Shown piece after piece: positions 14,755-22,383 of a DNA stretch of 22,719 nucleotides. The stretch lies in NCBI GenBank assembly GCA_937967465.1, contig CALBSW010000115.1, positions 1 through 22,719 of the forward strand. The letters are read 5' to 3'. The position numbers and the translations under genes are program-made. The DNA is from an uncultured Flavobacteriales bacterium. Lineage in GTDB: Bacteria; Bacteroidota; Bacteroidia; Flavobacteriales_D; Sanyastnellaceae. How positions within the stretch are numbered: position 1 is the first letter of the stretch; every line of letters begins with the position of its first letter. Below the pieces are notes generated by a model that was given only the letters and a program-made list of their open reading frames with translations, was not told the origin of the DNA and ran no database searches.

Positions 14755-16449
14755 TCACTGTGCGACGAGGCGCATGTGCCAGTAAGCTTCTCCGGGGTTG
14801 GCGCCGTAGTCCACTGCGATCGTCAGCGTTTCAACGCCATCCACATTGGTGTACTGGTACACCTCGTAGGTGATGGTGCTGGCGGGAACACCGCTTCCGT
14901 CACCAGGATGCTCACCACCGTTGTAGGCTTTGTTGAAGCCGATGAAGGCGCCCACTCCGTTCACCGTGACCTCCGTGTCGGTGGCGGTGAAGGTGTGGGA
15001 CCCAGCGGCATAGGCGTCCAGCGGCGGAGTCAGCTCGGTCTCGTCGATGCACTCTCCGGCAAACCCGAGGTAGTCCTCGGCCCAGATCACACCGTCGGTG
15101 ATGTACTCCATGGTGCCGTCATCGTAGAAGACCCACTGGTCGTCGAGTTGGCAGGCGCGTTCGATGACACCGGCCGCGTCAATACCGCCCCACCAGTTGT
15201 TGCAACCGAGGCACTCTCCCACGTAGTAGGAGGCTTCGCCGTCGAGCATCCAGGTCTTACCGGTTGCGCTGGAGAGTGTGGCGGAGGAGAATGCCGCGGA
15301 GCTGATGGTCACCGTCTGGGTGGCCATGTCGCTTTCACCGGCGTCGTCGTAGGCGGTGAGGGTCACCTCGTAGTTGCCGTCCATGGCGTAGGTGTGCACC
15401 GGGTCCTCCTGGGAGCTCACGCCACCGTCGCCGAATTCCCACACGTAGGACGTGGCGTTGGAAGTGCTGTTGGTGAAGGTCACCGTGTTGCCGTCGACGG
15501 CGTAGGAGAAGTTGGCCACCGGAGAGGAGGCGGGGATCGGCGGAAGGTCGGCCTCGTCGTGGTAATGCACGAGGTAGAAGTTCCATGCGCTGCCGTCGCC
15601 GCGGACGAGGGCAATGCTCAAGCGATCCTCGGTGTCTCCTTCCACCATGTCGATGATGGTGTACACTTTGGTGGCGGCAGGGATGTAGCTGTCGCCGTTC
15701 TCGGTTTTGTTGCACAGTCCGATGTAGGCGCCGAAGCCGTCGATGGTGATGGTGTTGTTGTTGACGTTGAAGTCATACGTGTAGTTGCCACCGTCTGCGA
15801 AGGCGCTCAGGTCCTCGCCGTTGGGACCGTTCCACAGGCCTGGTTCGCTCTCGTCGATGCAAGTCTCGTCGATGCCGAGCCAGCCACCGTTGCCGTCGGA
15901 GTCCATGAAGAGGGTTCCGTTGGTGTTCTTCTCCCACGTTCCGTCGGGGTTGAAGGTGTAGCTGTCGTCGAGGATGCAGGGGCGCTCGCCGAGCGGCGTG
16001 ACGCCACCGAAGGACCACCAGCTGTTGTCGTTGATGGCCGGTCCGATGCCGAGTGCGACTTCTTCGCGGTCGAGGTACCAGGTCTTTCCGCCCGCTCCGG
16101 ACAGGAAGATGGCGGCGTTGTTCGGGTCCACGATGGCGATGGTCTCCGTTTTGGAGGCGGAGCCGTCAAGACCGGTGGCCGTCAAGGTGACTTCGTACTC
16201 CCCGCCTCCATCGTAGACGTGGGTGGGGCTGGTCTCGGTGCTCGTGTTGCCGTCTCCGAAGTCCCAGATGTGGGACGTGGCGTTGACGGAGTAATTGGTG
16301 AAGGTCACCTCGGCCCAGTTGGTCTCGCTCACTTCGTATTGGAAGCTGGCAATCACCGCTGTGGGCTCCGGGTCAGGGTCCTTGCGACAGCTGGTGATGA
16401 CCAGGCTGGCAACGAGGAGCAGGCTGAGGGCCTGAATCGTCTTGTTCAT
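14755..16449 (-). CDS. PKD-repeat surface lipoprotein, probable glycan-binding protein of the PUL
   Basis: A 564-residue lipoprotein from ATG 16449. The leader ends in the lipobox 'LVITSC' with Cys21, followed by an acidic/Pro linker. The rest is two tandem units. Unit 1 has a PKD domain ('HIWDFGDGNTS', W62) and a second domain X beginning at 'GKTWYLD' (W124). Unit 2 repeats this with 'YVWEFGDGGVS' (W337) and 'GKTWMLD' (W400). The spacing is 275-276 residues for both landmarks. Domain X carries a conserved Trp pair, 'C.LDD', 'F..DGT' and a second Cys before 'IDE'. Downstream of SusC/SusD this is the position of surface glycan-binding proteins, and PKD lipoproteins occur in marine laminarin PULs; binding itself is inferred. 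The gap to SusD is 49 bases. The start region is A/C-rich (CCAACCAAC before ATG), as expected for non-Shine-Dalgarno Bacteroidota starts. The frame is open further upstream but lacks a signal peptide there. Confidence 0.85.
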   Translation of the reverse strand: MNKTIQALSLLLVASLVITSCRKDPDPEPTAVIASFQYEVSETNWAEVTFTNYSVNATSHIWDFGDGNTSTETSPTHVYDGGGEYEVTLTATGLDGSASKTETIAIVDPNNAAIFLSGAGGKTWYLDREEVALGIGPAINDNSWWSFGGVTPLGERPCILDDSYTFNPDGTWEKNTNGTLFMDSDGNGGWLGIDETCIDESEPGLWNGPNGEDLSAFADGGNYTYDFNVNNNTITIDGFGAYIGLCNKTENGDSYIPAATKVYTIIDMVEGDTEDRLSIALVRGDGSAWNFYLVHYHDEADLPPIPASSPVANFSYAVDGNTVTFTNSTSNATSYVWEFGDGGVSSQEDPVHTYAMDGNYEVTLTAYDDAGESDMATQTVTISSAAFSSATLSSATGKTWMLDGEASYYVGECLGCNNWWGGIDAAGVIERACQLDDQWVFYDDGTMEYITDGVIWAEDYLGFAGECIDETELTPPLDAYAAGSHTFTATDTEVTVNGVGAFIGFNKAYNGGEHPGDGSGVPASTITYEVYQYTNVDGVETLTIAVDYGANPGEAYWHMRLVAQ

Positions 16450-16498
16450 GTTGGTTGGATTGGGTTGTGTGGTTGAATTCTCAAAGGGAGTCCCGGCC

Positions 16499-18124
16499 TC
16501 AATTGAAGAGGGAGGCGTCGGGGTAGGTCGTGAGGGTGGGGGCGATTTGCGTCTCTTCGAGGGCAATCGGCAGCCACAGGTGGGTTTCGCTGAAGTTGGC
16601 CGCCTTGTCCCCATCGTCGAGGAAGAGGTCGGCGTTGGCGCGTCCGCTGCGGACAAGGTCGAACCAGCGGTCGCCCTCGCAGGCGAGCTCGGCCCGGCGC
16701 TCGTACCAGATGAGGTCGAGCAGGCTCCAACCTTCATCGGCCATCACCATGGAGGCCGTGCGGTAGGTGCTGCTGTTGTCCCCGGGGCCGGCGGCGCGCT
16801 CGCGGACCTGGTCGATGTAGGCCATGGCGAGTCCGTCGTCTCCGGAGCCGCGGTGCAAGGCCTCGGCGAGCATGAGCAGGACGTCGGCGTAGCGGAACAC
16901 GGGAGTGTTCTGGGCCTTGGTCAGGTGCTCGTTTCCTCCGTTGATGTTGGTGCCGGCGTAGGCCTTCAGGTTGGGGAACTTCTCTTGCCAGTATCCGGTG
17001 AAGTCCACCGGGTTGTTCTGGGTCATGTCGATGATGGGGTCGCAGCTCAGTCCAGCATCGGCGAGGTCCTGGGCGAGTTCATCCTCGGAGATGATGGCTA
17101 CATCTCGGCGGTAGGTGTCGTCGTCGAGGAAGTGGTTCCACAGGCTGGGCGTCACGCTCATGAAGCCCCATCCGGCCTCATAGTCGGGATGGGCATCGCA
17201 CAGTCCGCGGATGCCGCAAAGCTGGATCATGCCGTTTCCATCCACGCCCTCGAACCAGCCCCAGTCGCTCTGGTAGAGCGGGGTGCGCTGAATTTCAAAG
17301 ACGGACTCGACCGTGTTGCGGTTCTCGAACTTGTAGAGGTCCTCCATGTCGTCGACCAGCTGGTAGACGCCGAGGTCCACCACATTCTGGAAGGCGGCAG
17401 CGGCACTCTGGAAGAGCTGCGGGTCGTCGTTCTTGAGGTCGGCCCAGTAGAGGTAGGCCTTGCCCATGAGGGCGTAAGCGGCTCCCTTGGTCACCCGGCC
17501 TTCCTGCCCGGTCGGGGCGATGAGCGGCAGGTGGGGGATGGCCTCTTCGCAGTCGGTCACGATCTGTTGCATGATCTCCGACAACGTGCTGCGCTCGAGG
17601 TTGACGTCCTCCGGCGTCAGGCTCGTGGTGATGAGCGGAATCGGGCCGAAGTGGCGAAACAGGTCGAAGTGGTAGTAGGCGCGCAGGAACTTGGCCTGGG
17701 CCTTGTATTCGGTCACGGCGTCGGACTCGATCTGTGCGAGGTCGAGCAGGGCGTTGGCCCGGCTGATGCCGACGTATCCCCGGCGGTAGATCGGGTGGGT
17801 GACGACGTTGGTGTTCGTGTTGGTGAAGTCGTCAAACTCCTGCCAGCCGGGCTGGTCGTTGTTGGACGGGTCACCTCCGGCGTTCGCATTGTCGGAACGG
17901 ATGTCCCCGTACATGACGTGGCCCACCCATTGGCCGTAGGCCATGCCCCATCCGAGGGGGTCATAGACGGCGATGAGCGCCGAGGCGATTTGGCCTTCGG
18001 TTTCGTAGTAATTGCTGGAGAGGAACTCGTTGACGGGTTCTACTTCCAGGCGGTCCTTGCTGCAGGCGGCCAGGACGAGTACGGCTCCTGCGAGGACGGT
18101 GAGGTTGCGTTGAAGCTTGTTCAT
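16499..18124 (-). CDS. susD: SusD/RagB family outer-membrane lipoprotein (glycan capture)
   Basis: A 541-residue protein of typical SusD length. The leader ends in 'VLAAC' with acylated Cys21. Near residue 146 is the TPR-associated motif 'LRAYYHFDLFRHFGPIPL', and near residue 475 the C-terminal signature 'ERRAELACEGDRWFDLVRSG', both characteristic of SusD/RagB. 'RYADVLLMLAEAL' precedes the latter. It should sit as a lid on the adjacent SusC and capture oligosaccharides at the cell surface. The ATG at 18124 lies 10 bases after the SusC stop, so the two genes are co-transcribed and probably translationally linked. The ligand is inferred to be a beta-glucan from the neighbouring GH16, GH3 and GH5 enzymes; the sequence alone does not show specificity. 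Confidence 0.96.
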   Translation of the reverse strand: MNKLQRNLTVLAGAVLVLAACSKDRLEVEPVNEFLSSNYYETEGQIASALIAVYDPLGWGMAYGQWVGHVMYGDIRSDNANAGGDPSNNDQPGWQEFDDFTNTNTNVVTHPIYRRGYVGISRANALLDLAQIESDAVTEYKAQAKFLRAYYHFDLFRHFGPIPLITTSLTPEDVNLERSTLSEIMQQIVTDCEEAIPHLPLIAPTGQEGRVTKGAAYALMGKAYLYWADLKNDDPQLFQSAAAAFQNVVDLGVYQLVDDMEDLYKFENRNTVESVFEIQRTPLYQSDWGWFEGVDGNGMIQLCGIRGLCDAHPDYEAGWGFMSVTPSLWNHFLDDDTYRRDVAIISEDELAQDLADAGLSCDPIIDMTQNNPVDFTGYWQEKFPNLKAYAGTNINGGNEHLTKAQNTPVFRYADVLLMLAEALHRGSGDDGLAMAYIDQVRERAAGPGDNSSTYRTASMVMADEGWSLLDLIWYERRAELACEGDRWFDLVRSGRANADLFLDDGDKAANFSETHLWLPIALEETQIAPTLTTYPDASLFN

Positions 18125-18134
18125 GATGGTCGAA

Positions 18135-21100
18135 TCAGAAGGTGACGTTGAGGCCGGCGCCGAAGGAGCGGTTGTTGGGGTAGAAGCCCTTGTCGATGCC
18201 GGTGTCGAGGATCCATCCGCTGGTTCCGATGTCCGGGTCGAATCCGCGGTAGTTGGTGACGGTGAAGAGGTTGTTTCCGGTGAGGTAGACCTTGACCTCC
18301 TTCATCTTGGCGCGGTGCGTCCATTCGGCGGGCAGGTTCCAGCCGATTTGCAGGTTCCGCAGGCGGAGGAAGTTGCCGTTCTCCACGTAGAAGCTGGACG
18401 GGCGCTGGTTGTTGTTGGGGTCGGTGGAGGTCAGGCGTGGCAGTTCCGTGCTTGGGGCTTCCGGGGTCCAACGGTCGAGCCAGAAGGTCTGCATGTTGGC
18501 GAAGGTCACATCGCTCCGTTCGTAGGTGCGGTAGATTTCGTGTCCCAGTTGGGCGTTGAAGATCGCGTTGACGTAGAAGTCCTTGTAGGTCAGGTTGGCG
18601 CTGAGACCCAGGATGTGCTTCGGCCACGGCGTACCGATGTCGCCAATGTCGTCGGAGTTGATCACGCCATCTCCGTTGGTGTCGAGGAAGCGAATGTCTC
18701 CGGGCTGGGCGTTGGGCTGGAGGAGATCACCTTCCTGGTTGATGTGGCTGAAGATGTCGGCCTGCGTCTGGAAGATGCCATCGGCCTGGTATCCGACAAA
18801 GTGGCCGACCGCGTAGCCCTCGGTCATCCGGGTGATGGCGGTGTTGCGCACCGGCCAGCCCCAACCGTTCAGGTAGCCCGTTTCGCCGGCCACGCTGATG
18901 ACCTCGTTGCGGAAGTGGGTGTAATTGAGGGTGGTGTTGAGCTTGAGGTCGCCCTGTCCCATGCGGTATCCGAGGGAGAACTCCACGCCTTCGTTGAGGA
19001 TTTCACCGAGGTTGGAGGTCGGGTTGTTGGTGGCGCCCACATAACCGGGAATCTGCTGGGTCATGAGCAGGTCCTTGGTCTGCTTGCGGTAGACGTCGGC
19101 CTCGAAGGAGACCTTGTCGTCAAAGAGGCCGAGTTCGACACCGAGGTCAAGCTGGACGCTCTCCTCCCAGCGGACATTGGGATTCGGCGGCGCGGCGAGG
19201 GCCGTGCCCGTGTTCAGGGTCTGCACCTCCGAGCCGAAGGGGTAGGTGAACACGTTCTGAATGCGGGCCACGTAGCTCAGCGGGGAGATGCGGTCGGAAC
19301 CGTTGATACCCCAGGAGGCGCGGACCTTCAGGAAGCTGATCTTGTCTGAGTCCTTGAGGAAGTCCTCCTTGGAAGCCACCCAGCCGAAGGAGGCGGAGGG
19401 GAACACCCCGTAGCGGTTGTTCTCACCGAAGTTGGAGGATCCGTCCCGGCGGATGGTGGCAGAGAAGAGGTACTTCTCGTCGTAGTTGTAAAGCAGTCGT
19501 CCGAAGGTGCTGATGATGGCGTAATCCACTGCGGCGCCGCCAAAGGCGAGGTCGGTCGTGTCCTGACCGGCGTCGATGTAGTGGAAGTTGGGATTGAATT
19601 CGGCGTCTGAAGGGATGAACTGGGAGGAGCCTCCGACTTGGCGGAAAGATGTGGTCCGGTATGACGTTCCGACCAGGAAGTCGAGGTTGTGCTTCTCCTG
19701 CACTTTGGTCGTGTAGTTCGCCGTGTTCTCCCACTGGAAGCCTTGGAAGTTGCCAGAGCCTTGTCCCACGTCGTTGCTCAGGTTTTGGGCAGCTGGGTGG
19801 AAGTAGTAGGTGGGGGTGAAGTAGCGGTAGTCGTACCAATTGAGGTCGAAACCACCATCGGTCTTGAGGCGCAGTCCTTCGACGGGCTCGTATTCGATGT
19901 AGACGTTGCCGATGATCTGGTCGGACTTGTTGTCGCCCCCGGCGAGGTAGAGCCGGCTCAACGGGTTGATGTACTCCTTCTGAACCCAAGGCGATTGGGC
20001 GAAGCCGAAGTCGGCCTCGTCGTCATAGATCGGAGTGAGCGGATCGTAGGCGAAGGCGTCGGACTGGACGCCACCAAAGGCGCTGTTGGTGCCGATGTTG
20101 TTGTTCTGAGTCCGGTTCAGGTAAAGGTTCTGGCCCACGGTCAGAAAGTCCTTGATCTTCTTGGACGAGTTGTAGCGCATGGCATAGCGCTTGTAGTTGG
20201 ACTTCTCCCCGCCGATGACGCCATTCTGGTCCCAGTAATCAAAGGAGATGTAGCTGTTGTCTCCGGAGGCGGTGATCCGGTGGTTGATGACCTGCGCCGG
20301 GTTGAAGATTTCCTCCATCCAGTTGGTGCTGGCGGTGAGGGGATCACCGAAGTTGGGGAAGCCCAACACGTCCAGCGCGGAGGTCTGGTTGCTGTTGGCG
20401 AATTTCTCGCGCATCAAGATCACGTAGTCCTCGGCCCCGAGCATGGTCGGAAGCTTCCACGGCTGGGAGTTCAGGTAACTCGCCGAGTAGGTGATGCTCG
20501 CGTCTCCCTTGCTGCCATTCTTCGTGGTGATGATGACCACGCCGTTGGCGGCCCGGGCTCCGTAGATGGCGCTCGAGGCGGCATCCTTCAGGACGTCCAC
20601 CGACTCGATGTCGCTGGGGTTGAGGTTGTCGATGTTGCCGAGCTGTACGCCGTCCACGATGTAGAGCGGGGAGTTGTCTCCGTTGGTGCTGATGCCGCGG
20701 ATGAGGATGCTCTTCCCGGAACCCGGTTGACCACTGGATTCGTTGACGATCAAGCCGGAGGTCAGGCCCTCGAGCGTGGAGGTTACATCTGGAACGGCAA
20801 TGCCTTCGATGTCCTTGGCGGTAACCTTGGAGATCGATCCGGTGGAGACTTTCTTTTTCTGCCGTCCGTATCCCACGACGACGACCTCGTCGACGAGCTG
20901 GGCGTCAATCTCGAGAGAGACCCGGATGGGGGAGGCGTTCTCCACCATCAAGGTCTGGGCGACATAGCCAATGAAGCTCACCTTGAGTGCGGCCGGCAGT
21001 CCGTTGACCTTCAGGGTGAAAGAGCCGTCGGCTCCAGCGCTCGTCGCGTTCGTGGTGCCGCTCTCCAGAATGGTGGCTCCGATGAGTGGGTCTCCGGATT

Positions 21101-21224
21101 CACCGTCGAGGACGGTTCCGGTGAGGGAAATAGATTGGGCGGACAGTGGACCGACGCTCCAGGCGAGCAGTCCCAATGTCAGCAACGCAGCCCATCGGGC
21201 TCGGCGCGAAATGTGGTTGGTCAT
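18135..21224 (-). CDS. susC: SusC/RagA family TonB-linked outer-membrane transporter
   Basis: A 1029-residue transporter of normal SusC size. The signal peptide ends at 'GPLSAQ' (about 29-30). A carboxypeptidase-regulatory-like domain follows (about 32-108; 'GTVLDGESGDPLIGATI'). The TonB-box-like 'DEVVVVGYG' occupies 112-120, and the plug (about 120-235) has 'SILIRGISTNGDNSPLYIVD' and the SusC signature 'LKDAASSAIYGARAANGVV'. The barrel ends at 'GAGLNVTF' with a terminal Phe. It should import beta-gluco-oligosaccharides together with the SusD encoded next. It is the first gene of a three-gene minus-strand operon and has a long upstream region with repeats that may bind a regulator. The ATG at 21224 is directly followed by the signal peptide; TAAATC starts 12 bases upstream, a weaker match to the box seen at other starts. 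Confidence 0.97.
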   Translation of the reverse strand: MTNHISRRARWAALLTLGLLAWSVGPLSAQSISLTGTVLDGESGDPLIGATILESGTTNATSAGADGSFTLKVNGLPAALKVSFIGYVAQTLMVENASPIRVSLEIDAQLVDEVVVVGYGRQKKKVSTGSISKVTAKDIEGIAVPDVTSTLEGLTSGLIVNESSGQPGSGKSILIRGISTNGDNSPLYIVDGVQLGNIDNLNPSDIESVDVLKDAASSAIYGARAANGVVIITTKNGSKGDASITYSASYLNSQPWKLPTMLGAEDYVILMREKFANSNQTSALDVLGFPNFGDPLTASTNWMEEIFNPAQVINHRITASGDNSYISFDYWDQNGVIGGEKSNYKRYAMRYNSSKKIKDFLTVGQNLYLNRTQNNNIGTNSAFGGVQSDAFAYDPLTPIYDDEADFGFAQSPWVQKEYINPLSRLYLAGGDNKSDQIIGNVYIEYEPVEGLRLKTDGGFDLNWYDYRYFTPTYYFHPAAQNLSNDVGQGSGNFQGFQWENTANYTTKVQEKHNLDFLVGTSYRTTSFRQVGGSSQFIPSDAEFNPNFHYIDAGQDTTDLAFGGAAVDYAIISTFGRLLYNYDEKYLFSATIRRDGSSNFGENNRYGVFPSASFGWVASKEDFLKDSDKISFLKVRASWGINGSDRISPLSYVARIQNVFTYPFGSEVQTLNTGTALAAPPNPNVRWEESVQLDLGVELGLFDDKVSFEADVYRKQTKDLLMTQQIPGYVGATNNPTSNLGEILNEGVEFSLGYRMGQGDLKLNTTLNYTHFRNEVISVAGETGYLNGWGWPVRNTAITRMTEGYAVGHFVGYQADGIFQTQADIFSHINQEGDLLQPNAQPGDIRFLDTNGDGVINSDDIGDIGTPWPKHILGLSANLTYKDFYVNAIFNAQLGHEIYRTYERSDVTFANMQTFWLDRWTPEAPSTELPRLTSTDPNNNQRPSSFYVENGNFLRLRNLQIGWNLPAEWTHRAKMKEVKVYLTGNNLFTVTNYRGFDPDIGTSGWILDTGIDKGFYPNNRSFGAGLNVTF

Positions 21225-21273
21225 CGTGTTGATTTACAGCAGTTTGGCGGGTGGTATTCGCGAATTGACAAGG

Positions 21274-21281
21274 CAAATACA
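21274..21281 (-). promoter_or_regulatory. Candidate -7 promoter element of susC
   Basis: On the minus strand TGTATTTG matches TAnnTTTG at seven of eight positions, 49 bases before the susC ATG. It would give a leader of roughly 40 bases, unlike the leaderless geometry of the other genes. The direct repeats lie immediately upstream, where an activator would be expected. Confidence 0.35.
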
Positions 21282-21286
21282 CTCTG

Positions 21287-21297
21287 CACTTCCTGCT
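21287..21297 (-). repeat. Direct repeat 1 upstream of susC
   Basis: AGCAGGAAGTG on the minus strand, identical to the copy at 21312-21322. The start-to-start distance is 25 bases, about 2.4 helical turns. It is a candidate binding site for the PUL regulator. Confidence 0.65.
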
Positions 21298-21299
21298 TG

Positions 21300-21314
21300 G
21301 TGTACAATGTACAC
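21300..21314. repeat. Perfect 15-bp inverted repeat upstream of susC (candidate operator)
   Basis: GTGTACA-A-TGTACAC is a perfect dyad with a one-base centre, lying between the two direct repeats and overlapping the distal one by three bases. The size and symmetry suit a dimeric helix-turn-helix regulator. Confidence 0.6.
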
Positions 21315-21322
21315 TTCCTGCT
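21312..21322 (-). repeat. Direct repeat 2 upstream of susC
   Basis: A second copy of AGCAGGAAGTG on the minus strand, 11 of 11 identical to 21287-21297; the flanking bases differ on both sides. Confidence 0.65.
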
Positions 21323-21412
21323 CGCAGTTCAAGCCACGAATTGGATTGAAAGTGAAAAAGTCAGGTGCAAGTGAGCCTTTCAGGCCCTTGAGTCGAATGG
21401 CTTCCTGGGTCT

Positions 21413-21420
21413 CATTTTTG
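21413..21420 (+). promoter_or_regulatory. Promoter-like box upstream of the TfoX-like gene
   Basis: CATTTTTG matches TAnnTTTG at seven of eight positions and begins 12 bases before ATG 21425, with CGAT between box and start. It is the same spacing as at the other candidate leaderless starts. Confidence 0.4.
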
Positions 21421-21424
21421 CGAT

Positions 21425-21745
21425 ATGAACAATGCCTCGGATTCCTTCGATGTGCTGGCCGTGTCCCTCCGCGGAGAAGACGTGTCGCTGGGCAAGCTGT
21501 TTGGCCACCGCTGCCTCAAGGTGACGGGCAAGGCGTTTCTGGTCGAATTTGATGGGGACCTCGTCTTCAAATTGGGGCGCGACGCCATGGCGCCGTTGTT
21601 GGAGACCCACGCCGACTTGGCAGGCTTCGACCCTTCAGGCAAAGGCCGTCCAATGAAAGATTGGCTGCAGGCCCCCTTGGCCCATTCGGACCACTTCCAG
21701 ATTTGGGCGGAGGCGTCGATGGCGTTCGCCCGAGACACCGCCTGA
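21425..21745 (+). CDS. Small TfoX/Sxy N-terminal-domain-like protein
   Basis: A 106-residue cytosolic protein without signal peptide or membrane segment. The order 'KLFGHRCLKVTGKAFLVEFD', 'LVFKLGRD', 'FDPSGKGRPMKDWLQAP' and a C-terminal 'W.EAS.AFA' helix fits the TfoX N-terminal domain (PF04993): the 'FG' strand, the 'GK.F' hairpin, the 'l.lKl' strand, and the helix with a Trp near the end. In gamma-proteobacteria TfoX/Sxy regulates competence, but short one-domain relatives in Bacteroidota have no known role, so no function is claimed. It is transcribed divergently from susC, and its TGA abuts the stop of the next, convergent gene exactly (TGATCA). It could instead be a YjbR/MmcQ-like protein, which has a similar size and fold. 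Confidence 0.6.
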   Translation: MNNASDSFDVLAVSLRGEDVSLGKLFGHRCLKVTGKAFLVEFDGDLVFKLGRDAMAPLLETHADLAGFDPSGKGRPMKDWLQAPLAHSDHFQIWAEASMAFARDTA

Positions 21746-22318
21746 TCAAAAGAGCCAGCGGTGCCCGACCGTGATCATGCCGTAGGAGTAGAAGCTGTAT
21801 TCCTCCCATTCATCAAAGTCGGGGTGCTCTTTCAATTCGGGCCAGACGGTTTCGCCCAGTCCGGACATGGACATCTCGAAGGAAAAGACCCACTCGGAGC
21901 ACTTCAGGTCGGCAGCGGTCTTGCCTCTGCGTTCCAGTTTGCGCTGCTTGGCTGCGCTGATGTTGCGGTTGCAGCGTTTGGTGGGGATGCCAGTCGCCGC
22001 ATAGACGTGCAGCGGCCAGATTCGGACGCCTGTGGAACAGCTCCATCCGGAGTCCCATTTCCAGCCTCCGCCCACCTTGGCGGTCACAATGGAAGGAAAG
22101 GCCAGTCCGAATTGTCCTTCGACAAAGCTGGTCTTCCCGATGAAGGTGCGGCCCCCGGCGAGCAAGGATGTGCCTGGAAAGACTGCGCCTGAGGAGAATC
22201 CAGAGATGGACGCCAATCCCCAGTTGCTCTCGAAGTAGGCTTCATTGCGGGCGTCTTGTGCCCAAGGGCCCTTCGCAAGGCTGAGCAGGATGAACAAAAG
22301 AAGGAGTTGACGCAGCAT
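21746..22318 (-). CDS. Secreted protein of unknown function, possible small outer-membrane barrel
   Basis: A 190-residue protein from ATG 22318. A clear signal peptide (residues 1-19 or so, 'LLLLFILLSLAKGPWAQ') is followed by a mature part rich in Gly and aromatic alternation ('GLAFPSIVTAKVGGGWKWD', 'GVRIWPLHVYAATG') and a final strand 'YGMITVGHRWLF' with a terminal Phe, as in beta-barrels. A basic insert ('KQRKLERRGK') and four cysteines lie in the middle. I do not recognise the family. The frame is open to ATG 22363, but those 15 extra residues precede the signal peptide and are unlikely to be used. It lies 65 bases downstream of the acylase gene on the same strand, so co-transcription is possible. 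Confidence 0.7.
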   Translation of the reverse strand: MLRQLLLLFILLSLAKGPWAQDARNEAYFESNWGLASISGFSSGAVFPGTSLLAGGRTFIGKTSFVEGQFGLAFPSIVTAKVGGGWKWDSGWSCSTGVRIWPLHVYAATGIPTKRCNRNISAAKQRKLERRGKTAADLKCSEWVFSFEMSMSGLGETVWPELKEHPDFDEWEEYSFYSYGMITVGHRWLF

Positions 22319-22383
22319 GTCGAATCGCAGGATGTGACAATCTAACAAAGCATGAGACGGCATCGCCTGTCGGTCTGCAGGTG

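Larger units (their letters stand above)
21225..21424. promoter_or_regulatory. Divergent regulatory region between susC and the TfoX-like gene
   Basis: This 200-base region has no coding frame with a signal. It is visibly more AT-rich than the genes on either side. It holds a possible minus-strand promoter (TGTATTTG, 21274-21281), the direct and inverted repeats listed separately, and the box before the plus-strand gene at 21413. Confidence 0.6.

Noticed and set aside
14776..18145. Two plus-strand frames of about 566 codons opposite the PKD and susD genes
   Set aside because: Val/Gly/Glu/Asp-rich shadow translations with no signal peptide; both minus-strand genes have lipoboxes and family motifs.
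18117..21374. Long plus-strand frames opposite susC
   Set aside because: Shadow composition with no domain; susC is complete on the minus strand.
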